From Sphingobacterium sp. ML3W (GTDB lineage: Bacteria; Bacteroidota; Bacteroidia; Sphingobacteriales; Sphingobacteriaceae): a stretch of 64,000 bases of DNA. Location: contig NZ_CP107036.1 in the NCBI RefSeq assembly GCF_029542085.1, forward strand, positions 3,906,001 through 3,970,000, in the 5' to 3' direction. The translations under genes and the position numbers were made by a program. Under the pieces are notes generated by a model. The model was given only the letters and a program-made list of their open reading frames with translations. It was not told the origin of the DNA and ran no database searches. Below, piece after piece: positions 57,364 to 64,000 of the stretch; positions within the stretch are counted from its first letter, which is position 1; each line of letters begins with the position of its first letter.

Positions 57364-57403
57364 AAGGTCCAAGTTCTGTGGAGAACTTGGACCTTACTTT
57401 TTA
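57364..57403. terminator. Bidirectional terminator between GH88 and PL8
   Basis: Perfect 14-bp stem AAGGTCCAAGTTCT/AGAACTTGGACCTT at 57364-57377 and 57382-57395 with loop GTGG, followed by ACTTTTTAAT. It separates the two converging arms of the locus. Confidence 0.88.
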
Positions 57404-57434
57404 ATATTCACGGCAATTCGAAAGAATTAAATCT

Positions 57435-59534
57435 TTATTTGTTACCCGTCGGGATTGTTTCTGATGAGGTACTACCCGCGTACTCAGCCTGCGGCAGCTT
57501 TATCTCAACAGTCTGATTTACTTTTGCACGTTTATTGATGAGATGAATACGTACGGCTTTTCCCTGTTGCAGTGGATCTGCCACATCCAGCTTGAAGACG
57601 CTATTTCCCTTTGTGATTTGCAGAATAACAGGCTTATCCACCTGAATAGACCAAGCTCCAATTTGATAGGTACCAGACTCATAAAACACGGCCTGAATAG
57701 CGGCCAGACCCAGATGTTCTACAGCTTGAATCGCAGGCGTATTGTGCCAAATTTTTAGCTGCTGCATAGCCCGCTTATCGATCTGATCCACACCAGGTAC
57801 CGCGATATAAGCATAACTTCCATTTATAGGTTTCGCTGCGTGCTCAACCGATAACTTAAATACCTTACCATGTACAGCATCTTTTGATCGGGAACGATTG
57901 ATGCGGTACCAAGAGCCCGATTGTTCCTTTGCCGTCAGAGCGATTTTCATCGCTTCTGGAAAGTAATAGCCGACCTGATTGTGCATGACATATTCACCTT
58001 GTTTGACATTTCGAACCAGTGAATCGGTTGACATCTGCTCTTTTCCATTCCATACGACAGGGCCATTCAACCAAGTTTGATTCAGTGTTGTTACGACCGG
58101 CTCCGCAGCACTACAGTTAATTCCGCTGCCCAGACAAACAATCTCCTTATCAAAAAAGAACCATGCTTTTTGTGCAGCCAGTCCATCGTATTGAACAGAC
58201 ATGGCCGATGCGCCGATTGTACCATTGCTGACCCCACCAGAGAAACTATTGGCAGCCAATACACCCCACTGTTCTTTCAGTTCCTGATCACCCTGATAAT
58301 CTCGGGTTGTTGTCCCCGGAATTTTGTCCCATTCCCATACTGGCATGATATTATAGTATTCTGGACCAAATACCTGAATATTGGTTACACCATCTGTCAT
58401 ATTTTTACCAAGCATATTTTCACCGTTTCCTGACTCCGATTTGTTGGTTCGCTTGCTTGCCAGACGCAGGTTGAAATGAAACTGTTTTCTGAGGTGTGTT
58501 GTGTAGTCTCCTTTCCAATAATGTCGATGGAGAGATTGATCTTCTGCATTAAAAGCCTGTATACTATCTAATTTTGCCAATCCTTTCTTCCAGATCTCAT
58601 TTTTAGCTGGATCAATCAATTGCATCTGCTGCAATATGGCGACTTCCTGATCTTTGCGCAATATATCTGGTCGTGATATCCCGCGCCCATGCACATTAAA
58701 ATCAATATAACGTGAGCGTATGATCGGCAGGTAGGTTTCCAAAAGAAATTTTTCGAAGAGGGCCAATTTCTCCTTATTAACCGCATAAGGTGTCTCGCGG
58801 ACATAGGCCATTACCTTAGAAATCCCCTTTAAAAACTCTTCACCATAGCCTGCAATATACAATTGTGGTCCATGTTGTAAGTAAGAGAAATCATATTGTA
58901 AGCCCTCTTTCCCATCCACCAACTGGATGGGAAAAAGCAGTTGTTCCATAGCAGCAGCCAGTAGACCGGTATCTTCGAGGATTAGTGCACGATAGAAATA
59001 ATGCATGGCAATATCACTTTTGTTCGCGCCCGTTTTCTTATAGGGATCCCCTCTCTCCATCAACTTGACCAGTGCTGTTTCCACTGTAGCTGGGATTTTC
59101 TCCTGACCGAATTTCATCAGGATCAGACAGACACCTATTGCTTTAGGAGAAGCGATTTCATTGTGCCACCAGTTCGTTGATTCAAATCGGTTATTTGCCC
59201 AGTACTGTGCTGCCCGTACAATCTTGTCATAAAGCGACTTTTGCTGATAAGATTTACTCTTGGGAGATACATAAGCTACGATCAAAGCTCTCAAGCGATC
59301 CAAGTGTTCTCCTGGAGGCCAGAGTGAAATTGATTTACTCGTGTAATCTATATCAGACCAAGTACCAGCTTCAGTCAACTGATTGCTCCAGATTGTGGTT
59401 TTATCACCGTGAGCAGCCGAACTTTGCAATTCGTCCTCGTACACATGTTTTTTGATGCGATCAAATGTTTGCTTGTCCTGTGCCCTTGTCATGACCAGTC
59501 CAAATGATAATAAAAATATAAGTATAGCTTTCAT
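57435..59534 (-). CDS. PL8 polysaccharide lyase, chondroitinase AC-like
   Basis: A 699-residue lyase from the ATG at 59532-59534, with signal MKAILIFLLSFGLVMTRAQ. The toroid domain has TNWWHNEIASPKAIGVCLIL, KKTGANKSDIAMHYFYRALI and EGLQYDFSYLQHGPQLYIAG. The residues Asn171, His221, Tyr230 and Arg284 stand at a constant offset of four from Asn175, His225, Tyr234 and Arg288 of Pedobacter heparinus chondroitinase AC as I remember that sequence. The length (about 700) and the later block GPEYYNIMPVWEWDKIPG also agree. It should cleave chondroitin sulfate or hyaluronan to unsaturated disaccharides. It follows the sulfatase by 22 bp. Confidence 0.95.
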   Translation of the reverse strand: MKAILIFLLSFGLVMTRAQDKQTFDRIKKHVYEDELQSSAAHGDKTTIWSNQLTEAGTWSDIDYTSKSISLWPPGEHLDRLRALIVAYVSPKSKSYQQKSLYDKIVRAAQYWANNRFESTNWWHNEIASPKAIGVCLILMKFGQEKIPATVETALVKLMERGDPYKKTGANKSDIAMHYFYRALILEDTGLLAAAMEQLLFPIQLVDGKEGLQYDFSYLQHGPQLYIAGYGEEFLKGISKVMAYVRETPYAVNKEKLALFEKFLLETYLPIIRSRYIDFNVHGRGISRPDILRKDQEVAILQQMQLIDPAKNEIWKKGLAKLDSIQAFNAEDQSLHRHYWKGDYTTHLRKQFHFNLRLASKRTNKSESGNGENMLGKNMTDGVTNIQVFGPEYYNIMPVWEWDKIPGTTTRDYQGDQELKEQWGVLAANSFSGGVSNGTIGASAMSVQYDGLAAQKAWFFFDKEIVCLGSGINCSAAEPVVTTLNQTWLNGPVVWNGKEQMSTDSLVRNVKQGEYVMHNQVGYYFPEAMKIALTAKEQSGSWYRINRSRSKDAVHGKVFKLSVEHAAKPINGSYAYIAVPGVDQIDKRAMQQLKIWHNTPAIQAVEHLGLAAIQAVFYESGTYQIGAWSIQVDKPVILQITKGNSVFKLDVADPLQQGKAVRIHLINKRAKVNQTVEIKLPQAEYAGSTSSETIPTGNK

Positions 59535-59556
59535 TCTTTTTCCAATTATAATCCGA

Positions 59557-60966
59557 TTAAGGGTATTTCTTTTCTGCTGCCCGTCCAATGACATCCATTC
59601 GATGTTTCATCATTTGGTTCTGATCATTATCCAAAACTCCACTCAACCATTTGGGAGCAGTCATCTTTTTTTCCCACTCAGCCAATTTATCCAACATTTT
59701 ATTCACGTTATCGGGATATTTTTCGGCAAGATTATGTTGTTCTTTCAGATCGTTTTTCAAGTTAAATAACAATATCGGATCATCCTTGACGACAATCAGT
59801 TTCCATTCGGCATGACGGACCGCTTTAGCGACTCCCCGTCGCCAAAACAAGTAGTCGTGTCCATTTTTCGCTGTCTTATAAGCCGACAGGAGGCTCAGTC
59901 CATCGATCTGCTGTCCGGGAATATTTTTCCCCTGTATGGCATCTATACTGGTTGGCAAAATGTCCATACCCGACACCATCGCATCGACTACTTTTCCCTG
60001 CGGTAGTCGTGCCGGCCATTGTATAATCATGGGCACGCGTATACCGCCTTCCCATTTCGACCCTTTTAAACCGCGTAGCTGTCCATTATCCGCGCCATTA
60101 TTTGTAGCCGCACCATTATCATTCATAAAGATAATCAGGGTATTTTCATAAAGTCCATCGCTTTTCAGCTGGTCTATCAAACGGCCAATATTGCTGTCCA
60201 TATTCTCCAGCATTGCCAAATAAGCGCGGCGCAAAGGATCTGCAACATGACTATATTTACTATTCTGCGTCAGTGGAGCTTCCACAGGAGTATGTATCGC
60301 ATTAAAAGCCAAATACATAAAAAAAGGTTGCTGGCGATAACGATGAACATAGGAGATTGCCTTGTCGGTCAATGTTTCTGTCAGATAGCGAATAGAATCT
60401 TCGGGGACAATACGACTATCATCGACCAGCATCTGCGTAGGTTTTACCTTTCCAGGGATTGGAAAATAAGAACGATCGCCGCCAATAAAACCATAGAAAT
60501 GATCAAAACCACGCTTAAGTGGATGAAATTGGGGGCCGTCCCCCTGATGCCACTTGCCGATACCTACGGTTTTATACCCATTGTATTTCATAAAATCAGC
60601 TATCGTTGCCACCGATGTATCCATCCCAATATCTTCTGGTGTCGTTCCTGCCGTCGGCCGTTTGGAAATATTGTGTTCGAACCCAAAGCGTTGTTGGTAC
60701 CGCCCCGTCAGCAGACCGGCACGTGAGGGTGCGCAAACCGATGCAGATGCATAAGCACACTGAAAAAGAATCCCATGTTTAGCCAGCTCATCGATATGCG
60801 GTGTATGCACCACCTTACCACCATAGCAACCAAAATCATCATAACCGCCATCGTCGCTCAAAATCACAATGACATTGGGCCGCTGCTGTGCAAAAACAGA
60901 AATTTCAACTAGAGAAAGTACACTCAACACCGCAAGTATACGATAGAACGTTTTCCGGTAGATCAT
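59557..60966 (-). CDS. S1-type sulfatase (formylglycine-dependent), exported
   Basis: A 469-residue sulfatase. The signal peptide ends near VFAQQRP, followed by the metal-binding NVIVILSDDGGYDDFGCYGG (Asp38, Asp39). The modification site is CAPSRAGLLTG with Cys78, which an anaerobic or oxygen-dependent maturase turns into formylglycine. GIGKWHQGDG and NDNGAATNNGADNGQLRG complete the active site. It is first in the operon with the PL8 lyase, so sulfate removal from chondroitin sulfate oligosaccharides is the likely task. The attacked position (4-O, 6-O or 2-O) cannot be told from sequence. Confidence 0.95.
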   Translation of the reverse strand: MIYRKTFYRILAVLSVLSLVEISVFAQQRPNVIVILSDDGGYDDFGCYGGKVVHTPHIDELAKHGILFQCAYASASVCAPSRAGLLTGRYQQRFGFEHNISKRPTAGTTPEDIGMDTSVATIADFMKYNGYKTVGIGKWHQGDGPQFHPLKRGFDHFYGFIGGDRSYFPIPGKVKPTQMLVDDSRIVPEDSIRYLTETLTDKAISYVHRYRQQPFFMYLAFNAIHTPVEAPLTQNSKYSHVADPLRRAYLAMLENMDSNIGRLIDQLKSDGLYENTLIIFMNDNGAATNNGADNGQLRGLKGSKWEGGIRVPMIIQWPARLPQGKVVDAMVSGMDILPTSIDAIQGKNIPGQQIDGLSLLSAYKTAKNGHDYLFWRRGVAKAVRHAEWKLIVVKDDPILLFNLKNDLKEQHNLAEKYPDNVNKMLDKLAEWEKKMTAPKWLSGVLDNDQNQMMKHRMDVIGRAAEKKYP

Positions 60967-61023
60967 CGCATTAGATTTATCCCTAAATGTAACCTTAAAT
61001 GTATTGGATTTTTTGTAAAAAAT

Positions 61024-61037
61024 CGAAAACGATTTCG
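61024..61037. promoter_or_regulatory. LacI/GalR-type operator candidate in the sulfatase/Barstar divergent gap
   Basis: CGAAAACGATTTCG is a palindrome with one mismatched pair and a central CG, fitting GnAAnCGnTTnC. It shares 13 of 14 bases with the site upstream of susC4. It lies 58 bp before the sulfatase start and 52 bp before the Barstar gene start. Confidence 0.6.
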
Positions 61038-61088
61038 TTAAGTCAATTTTTTTTAGTCCTTTAGATAAGTAAATCTAATGTGAAGCAG

Positions 61089-61700
61089 ATGGAAACAAAT
61101 GGCAGAAATCAACTCGCAGTTATTGCTAAAGTTTTGGTCGGAAATCTTCAGGAGCAGGCTTTAACAAAACCCCTGACAAGCCTACGCGAAAGTAGTCGGG
61201 AGTCCATCCTGCCAGACCTTTTTCAGTTTGTGGACAAATGGTCAAAAGCACCATTTCCAATTGTGGTAGCGGAGCTCTGGGCAGACTTTACGAAGCTCAT
61301 TTCTCTTCATCCCGAATTGGGTTTTGTGGTTATTGAAGGCGAATGTATTGCGGATATTCCGAGTTTTTACGCCGAAATCAATCGGGTCTATATGGCCGAT
61401 GAGAATTGGCAAATTGGGAGTCTGGATGGATTTGATGATCTGCTTTATGGTGGCTTTGGAAAAGTTCAGAACGCAAAAAAACATACAATCATTTGGAAAG
61501 ACATCGATCACAGCCGTGCGGCATTAGGAGTGACAACCACCCTCGCCTACTATCAGGAAAAACTCGCTGCCAATTCACCTTTCAATCAGACTTATTTCCA
61601 ACAGAAATTAAGTGATTTACAGGCCGGAAAAGGACAGACCTATTTTGATATCGTAGCGGAAATAATACAATCGCATCCAAAGGTTGACTGGATTTACTAA
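61089..61700 (+). CDS. Barstar-domain protein with N-terminal extension
   Basis: A 203-residue protein from the ATG at 61089 (a GTG at 61080 is possible). The C-terminal part, about residues 85-203, has the Barstar pattern: IPSFYAEINRVYMADENWQI, GSLDGFDDLLYGGFG, and HTIIWKDIDHSRAALGVTTT near the end. Barstar-type proteins inhibit barnase-like ribonucleases, often toxins. The N-terminal 75-80 residues (WSKAPFPIVVAELWADFTKL included) match nothing I recognise. No ribonuclease or toxin gene is adjacent, so this is an orphan immunity-like gene. Confidence 0.78.
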   Translation: METNGRNQLAVIAKVLVGNLQEQALTKPLTSLRESSRESILPDLFQFVDKWSKAPFPIVVAELWADFTKLISLHPELGFVVIEGECIADIPSFYAEINRVYMADENWQIGSLDGFDDLLYGGFGKVQNAKKHTIIWKDIDHSRAALGVTTTLAYYQEKLAANSPFNQTYFQQKLSDLQAGKGQTYFDIVAEIIQSHPKVDWIY

Positions 61701-61751
61701 AGGATTTAAAGATTTCAAAATGTTATCTTTATTGAATCTAAACAGAATACC

Positions 61752-62837
61752 ATGAAACATATAGTAAAGATATTTTTTTTGTTGACGATGCTATTTCAGC
61801 ATATTGCTTATGCGGACAGTCCACTGAAAGTCGCTGTTGCGGGGCTCAATCACGACCATGTATATCTCCTGCTGAATTTATACAAAGAGAAGAAGGTCGA
61901 GATCATTGGAATAGCAGAGTCCAATAGTATCCTCGCGGACAGGATTCAGACACAATACAATCTTCCGAAATCCGTTTTTTACCCAGATCTCTCTTCATTA
62001 TTAAAAAGAGTAAAACCTGATGTGGTTCTTGCTTACAACCCCACCAATGAGCATATCAATGTAGCGGAAATCTGTCTGCCTCTCAAAATACCGGTCATGG
62101 TGGAGAAGCCAATGGCGACCACATTGGCTGATGCCAAACGTATCGCCACACTCTCCAGGGAAAACAAAACACTTTTTTTGGTCAATTATGAAACGACCTG
62201 GTATAAAAGCAACCAACAGCTCAAGCAATTATTGGAGCAAAATGCCGTGGGCCGTGTGACACGGATGATTGTAAAGGATGGGCATGAAGGGCCCAAAGAG
62301 ATCGGCTGCAGCAGCTATTTTCTCGATTGGCTAACGGAGCCGCAAAAAAATGGTGGTGGTGCATTAATGGATTTCGGCTGTTATGGGGCCAATCTCATGA
62401 CATGGATCAAGAATGGCGAACGGCCTATTTCTGTCAGTGCTATTACACATCGACTGAAACCCGAGATCTATCCCAAAGTCGAAGATGATGCGACCATTAT
62501 CTTAAAGTACCGCGATGGCAGTACTGGTATCATCCAGGCATCTTGGGCATGGCCTTACAGTGTAAAAGATCTTCAGGTATTTGGGACAAAGGCCCAACTC
62601 TATGCACAAAATGATAAAAGACTGGTGAAATATACACAGCATAATGAGGAGCCGACAGTTATTCCAACGGATCAGCCTTATTTTGAAAACCATATCCAAT
62701 ATTTGGAACATGTTTTAAACCGAAAGCAGCTAGCTGAAGGCGATCTAGGTTCCATCAGTAATAATGTGACGGTAGTTGAGATATTGGAGGCTGCGAAGCG
62801 TTCTGCGAAAGAAGGAAAGACGGTAACATTAAATTGA
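61752..62837 (+). CDS. Exported Gfo/Idh/MocA-family oxidoreductase
   Basis: A 361-residue protein of the Gfo/Idh/MocA family with a clear Sec signal peptide (MKHIVKIFFLLTMLFQHIAYADS). The nucleotide-binding Rossmann half begins LKVAVAGLNHDHVYLLLNLY; its loop reads GLNHDH instead of the usual GxGxxG. The family motif VMVEKPMAT and the C-terminal ALMDFGCYGANLMTWI are present. Family members oxidise or epimerise sugars with NAD(P); exported ones must carry the cofactor tightly bound. It is close to the chondroitin-type locus but not clearly part of its operon. Substrate unknown. Confidence 0.87.
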   Translation: MKHIVKIFFLLTMLFQHIAYADSPLKVAVAGLNHDHVYLLLNLYKEKKVEIIGIAESNSILADRIQTQYNLPKSVFYPDLSSLLKRVKPDVVLAYNPTNEHINVAEICLPLKIPVMVEKPMATTLADAKRIATLSRENKTLFLVNYETTWYKSNQQLKQLLEQNAVGRVTRMIVKDGHEGPKEIGCSSYFLDWLTEPQKNGGGALMDFGCYGANLMTWIKNGERPISVSAITHRLKPEIYPKVEDDATIILKYRDGSTGIIQASWAWPYSVKDLQVFGTKAQLYAQNDKRLVKYTQHNEEPTVIPTDQPYFENHIQYLEHVLNRKQLAEGDLGSISNNVTVVEILEAAKRSAKEGKTVTLN

Positions 62838-62893
62838 TCTTTAATAGAAAAAGGTATATAAATAAGTAATCCACACACCTTTTTCTATATTTA

Positions 62894-62932
62894 CCAACAT
62901 CGTTGACAAAGACATGTTGGATTTGTTTTTTC
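62894..62932. terminator. Terminator between the oxidoreductase and the DUF218 gene
   Basis: Stem CCAACAT/ATGTTGG at 62894-62900 and 62914-62920 with a 13-base loop, followed by ATTTGTTTTTT. It serves the plus-strand oxidoreductase gene. Confidence 0.65.
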
Positions 62933-62961
62933 TCGTTCAATCTGAGTTCTGAGGTGAACCG

Positions 62962-64000
62962 TTAGGGATCCAGCGGCTCATCCGGATCAATTGTGAATGC
63001 TTCTTCTTTCGCCTGAAATTCGATGATAACATCCGAAATTCGTTTTCCAAGGCTGTAGGGTACATAACCCAATTCGCGGATACAACGGTCGGCCATTTTT
63101 TCCACTGCATCGATATGTGCCTTACTGCTGTTGACGATAGCAAATTTATCTTTAGGAAATCCATAGTTCAATAGTATACGGGCAGTATTGCGCAGATTTG
63201 TAGTTGTATGGCGGGCATGCGGATCGATCAGGATCGCTTGTTCCGGAACTCCCATGACATTGATCAGGTATTTTTTCATCTCGATTGCCTCGATATAAGC
63301 CGTTTTATAGGGGTGTACCTTTCCGCCGGAAAGTACAATAAAAGGGGCCAATTTTTCAAAATAACTACGGGCAGCCATGCGTGCTCGCAACATTCCGCCG
63401 GGACTGATCGGCTGTCCATAGTTTTCGGGGCCTGCGCCCAGCGTCAGCAACAGGCTGTAAGGGTAAGCGGAAAAATCCGTTTTTTTCACTTGTTCAAACG
63501 CCTTTTTATTTTCCTGTGCTATCAGTGGCTCCAATTGCGCGGCATCCCAACGTTCATTGATCTCAAGCAGCCTTACTGCTGTCATCATGGTCATAAAAAG
63601 CGCCTCCTTACCAGTCGGAATATCTTTTAGCACATCCTGACGTATATCATCCAAAAGCTGAAGGTAAGCCTTACGATTCACATCAAAAGAAATTGAATCA
63701 ATCTTGGGATAGTTGGGCTTCTTGCCACCGCCATAGACATCAACAACATAGTTCATGGCACCAAAGTCCTGTAACAGCGCTTTCTTAAGATACATTTTTG
63801 CAGTCTCATCCCTTGGTATACCATAAGTCTTTGATGGCATCAAAGCTGATTCAACCAGTTCCTCCAATTTCCTGTTGCCCTTGATCTGACTGGAAATTTG
63901 TTCAGCCATGAGTTCGATCTCAGAATTTTTCCATTTAAAAGCTTCCAGAAAACAGCTGAGATCCGCGCAATGATCACTTCGCTTAAAACGGTCAAACCGC
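62962..64000 (-). CDS. DUF218 (YdcF/ElyC-like) family protein, partial
   Basis: An open frame that continues past the inner ATG at 63909 to the right window edge without a stop (upstream residues read DRFKRSDHCADLSCFLEAFK), so the true start is outside. The C-terminal half is a DUF218 domain: SLLLTLGAGPENYGQPISPG, APFIVLSGGKVHPYKTAYIE and IDPHARHTTTNLRNTARILL. In YdcF/SanA/ElyC proteins these motifs bind metal or nucleotide, and roles in envelope processes have been suggested. The N-terminal helical part is not recognised. It probably carries a signal peptide upstream of the window edge. Confidence 0.82.
   Translation of the reverse strand, partial: RFDRFKRSDHCADLSCFLEAFKWKNSEIELMAEQISSQIKGNRKLEELVESALMPSKTYGIPRDETAKMYLKKALLQDFGAMNYVVDVYGGGKKPNYPKIDSISFDVNRKAYLQLLDDIRQDVLKDIPTGKEALFMTMMTAVRLLEINERWDAAQLEPLIAQENKKAFEQVKKTDFSAYPYSLLLTLGAGPENYGQPISPGGMLRARMAARSYFEKLAPFIVLSGGKVHPYKTAYIEAIEMKKYLINVMGVPEQAILIDPHARHTTTNLRNTARILLNYGFPKDKFAIVNSSKAHIDAVEKMADRCIRELGYVPYSLGKRISDVIIEFQAKEEAFTIDPDEPLDP

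Noticed and set aside
60247..60726. 159-codon plus-strand open frame
   Set aside because: Lies wholly inside the sulfatase gene on the opposite strand, covers its conserved motifs, and has no recognisable protein features.

Overview
The window reads as chromosomal DNA of a Bacteroidota bacterium of the Sphingobacteriaceae type, most likely Sphingobacterium. The signs are a complete act operon for alternative complex III, several SusC/SusD pairs, abundant Sec-exported and lipoprotein glycan enzymes, a DUF6266 gene remnant, a PorT-like porin, and promoter-like boxes of the Bacteroidota TAnnTTTG type. No rRNA, tRNA, CRISPR array or insertion sequence was seen.

Layout. (1) 1-7783, minus strand: actA-actB-actC-actD-actE-actF, a respiratory quinol:cytochrome c/oxidase oxidoreductase; actF runs off the left edge. 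(2) 8123-16729, mostly housekeeping: exported MsrB, a LacI-type regulator divergent from a GH92 mannosidase, a DUF493 protein, a frameshifted TonB-C-like gene, pnp, a broken DUF6266 gene and rpsO. (3) 16832-40564: a DUF5009/HGSNAT-like membrane acyltransferase, then three SusC/SusD pairs interleaved with three paralogous ROK-family regulators, ending with a GH29 fucosidase and an Asp-box (sialidase-like) lipoprotein. (4) 40654-47528: a GH3 glycosidase, an unknown lipoprotein, a TonB-dependent receptor and a porin. (5) 47784-60966: a polysaccharide utilization locus, susC-susD-heparinase II/III-DUF2264-GH88 on plus, and sulfatase-PL8 converging on minus. The PL8 enzyme has the length and catalytic residues of Pedobacter heparinus chondroitinase AC, so chondroitin sulfate or hyaluronan is the best substrate guess. 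(6) 61089-64000: a Barstar-domain protein, an exported Gfo/Idh/MocA oxidoreductase and a DUF218 protein cut by the right edge.

How the parts may work together. In the chondroitin-type locus, SusC/SusD would import oligosaccharides released by PL8 (and possibly the heparinase-like lyase), the sulfatase would desulfate them and GH88 would split the unsaturated disaccharides. No SusR, HTCS or ECF-sigma regulator is present. Instead, LacI/GalR-type palindromes lie upstream of its susC and of its sulfatase-PL8 operon, and a third lies just upstream of the GH3 gene.

The most unusual system is the ROK-SusCD array. Four transcription starts (susC1, rok1, rok2, rok3) carry the same composite dyad, CTTTTT-N9/10-AAAAAG followed by a WAAGW-N7-ACTT-like half, placed 12-15 bp before a TAnnTTTA box. 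At rok3 it expands into a perfect 49-bp palindrome. This suggests nutrient-receptor genes controlled by paralogous NagC/XylR-type repressors through a shared operator, which differs from the usual control of Sus-like systems.
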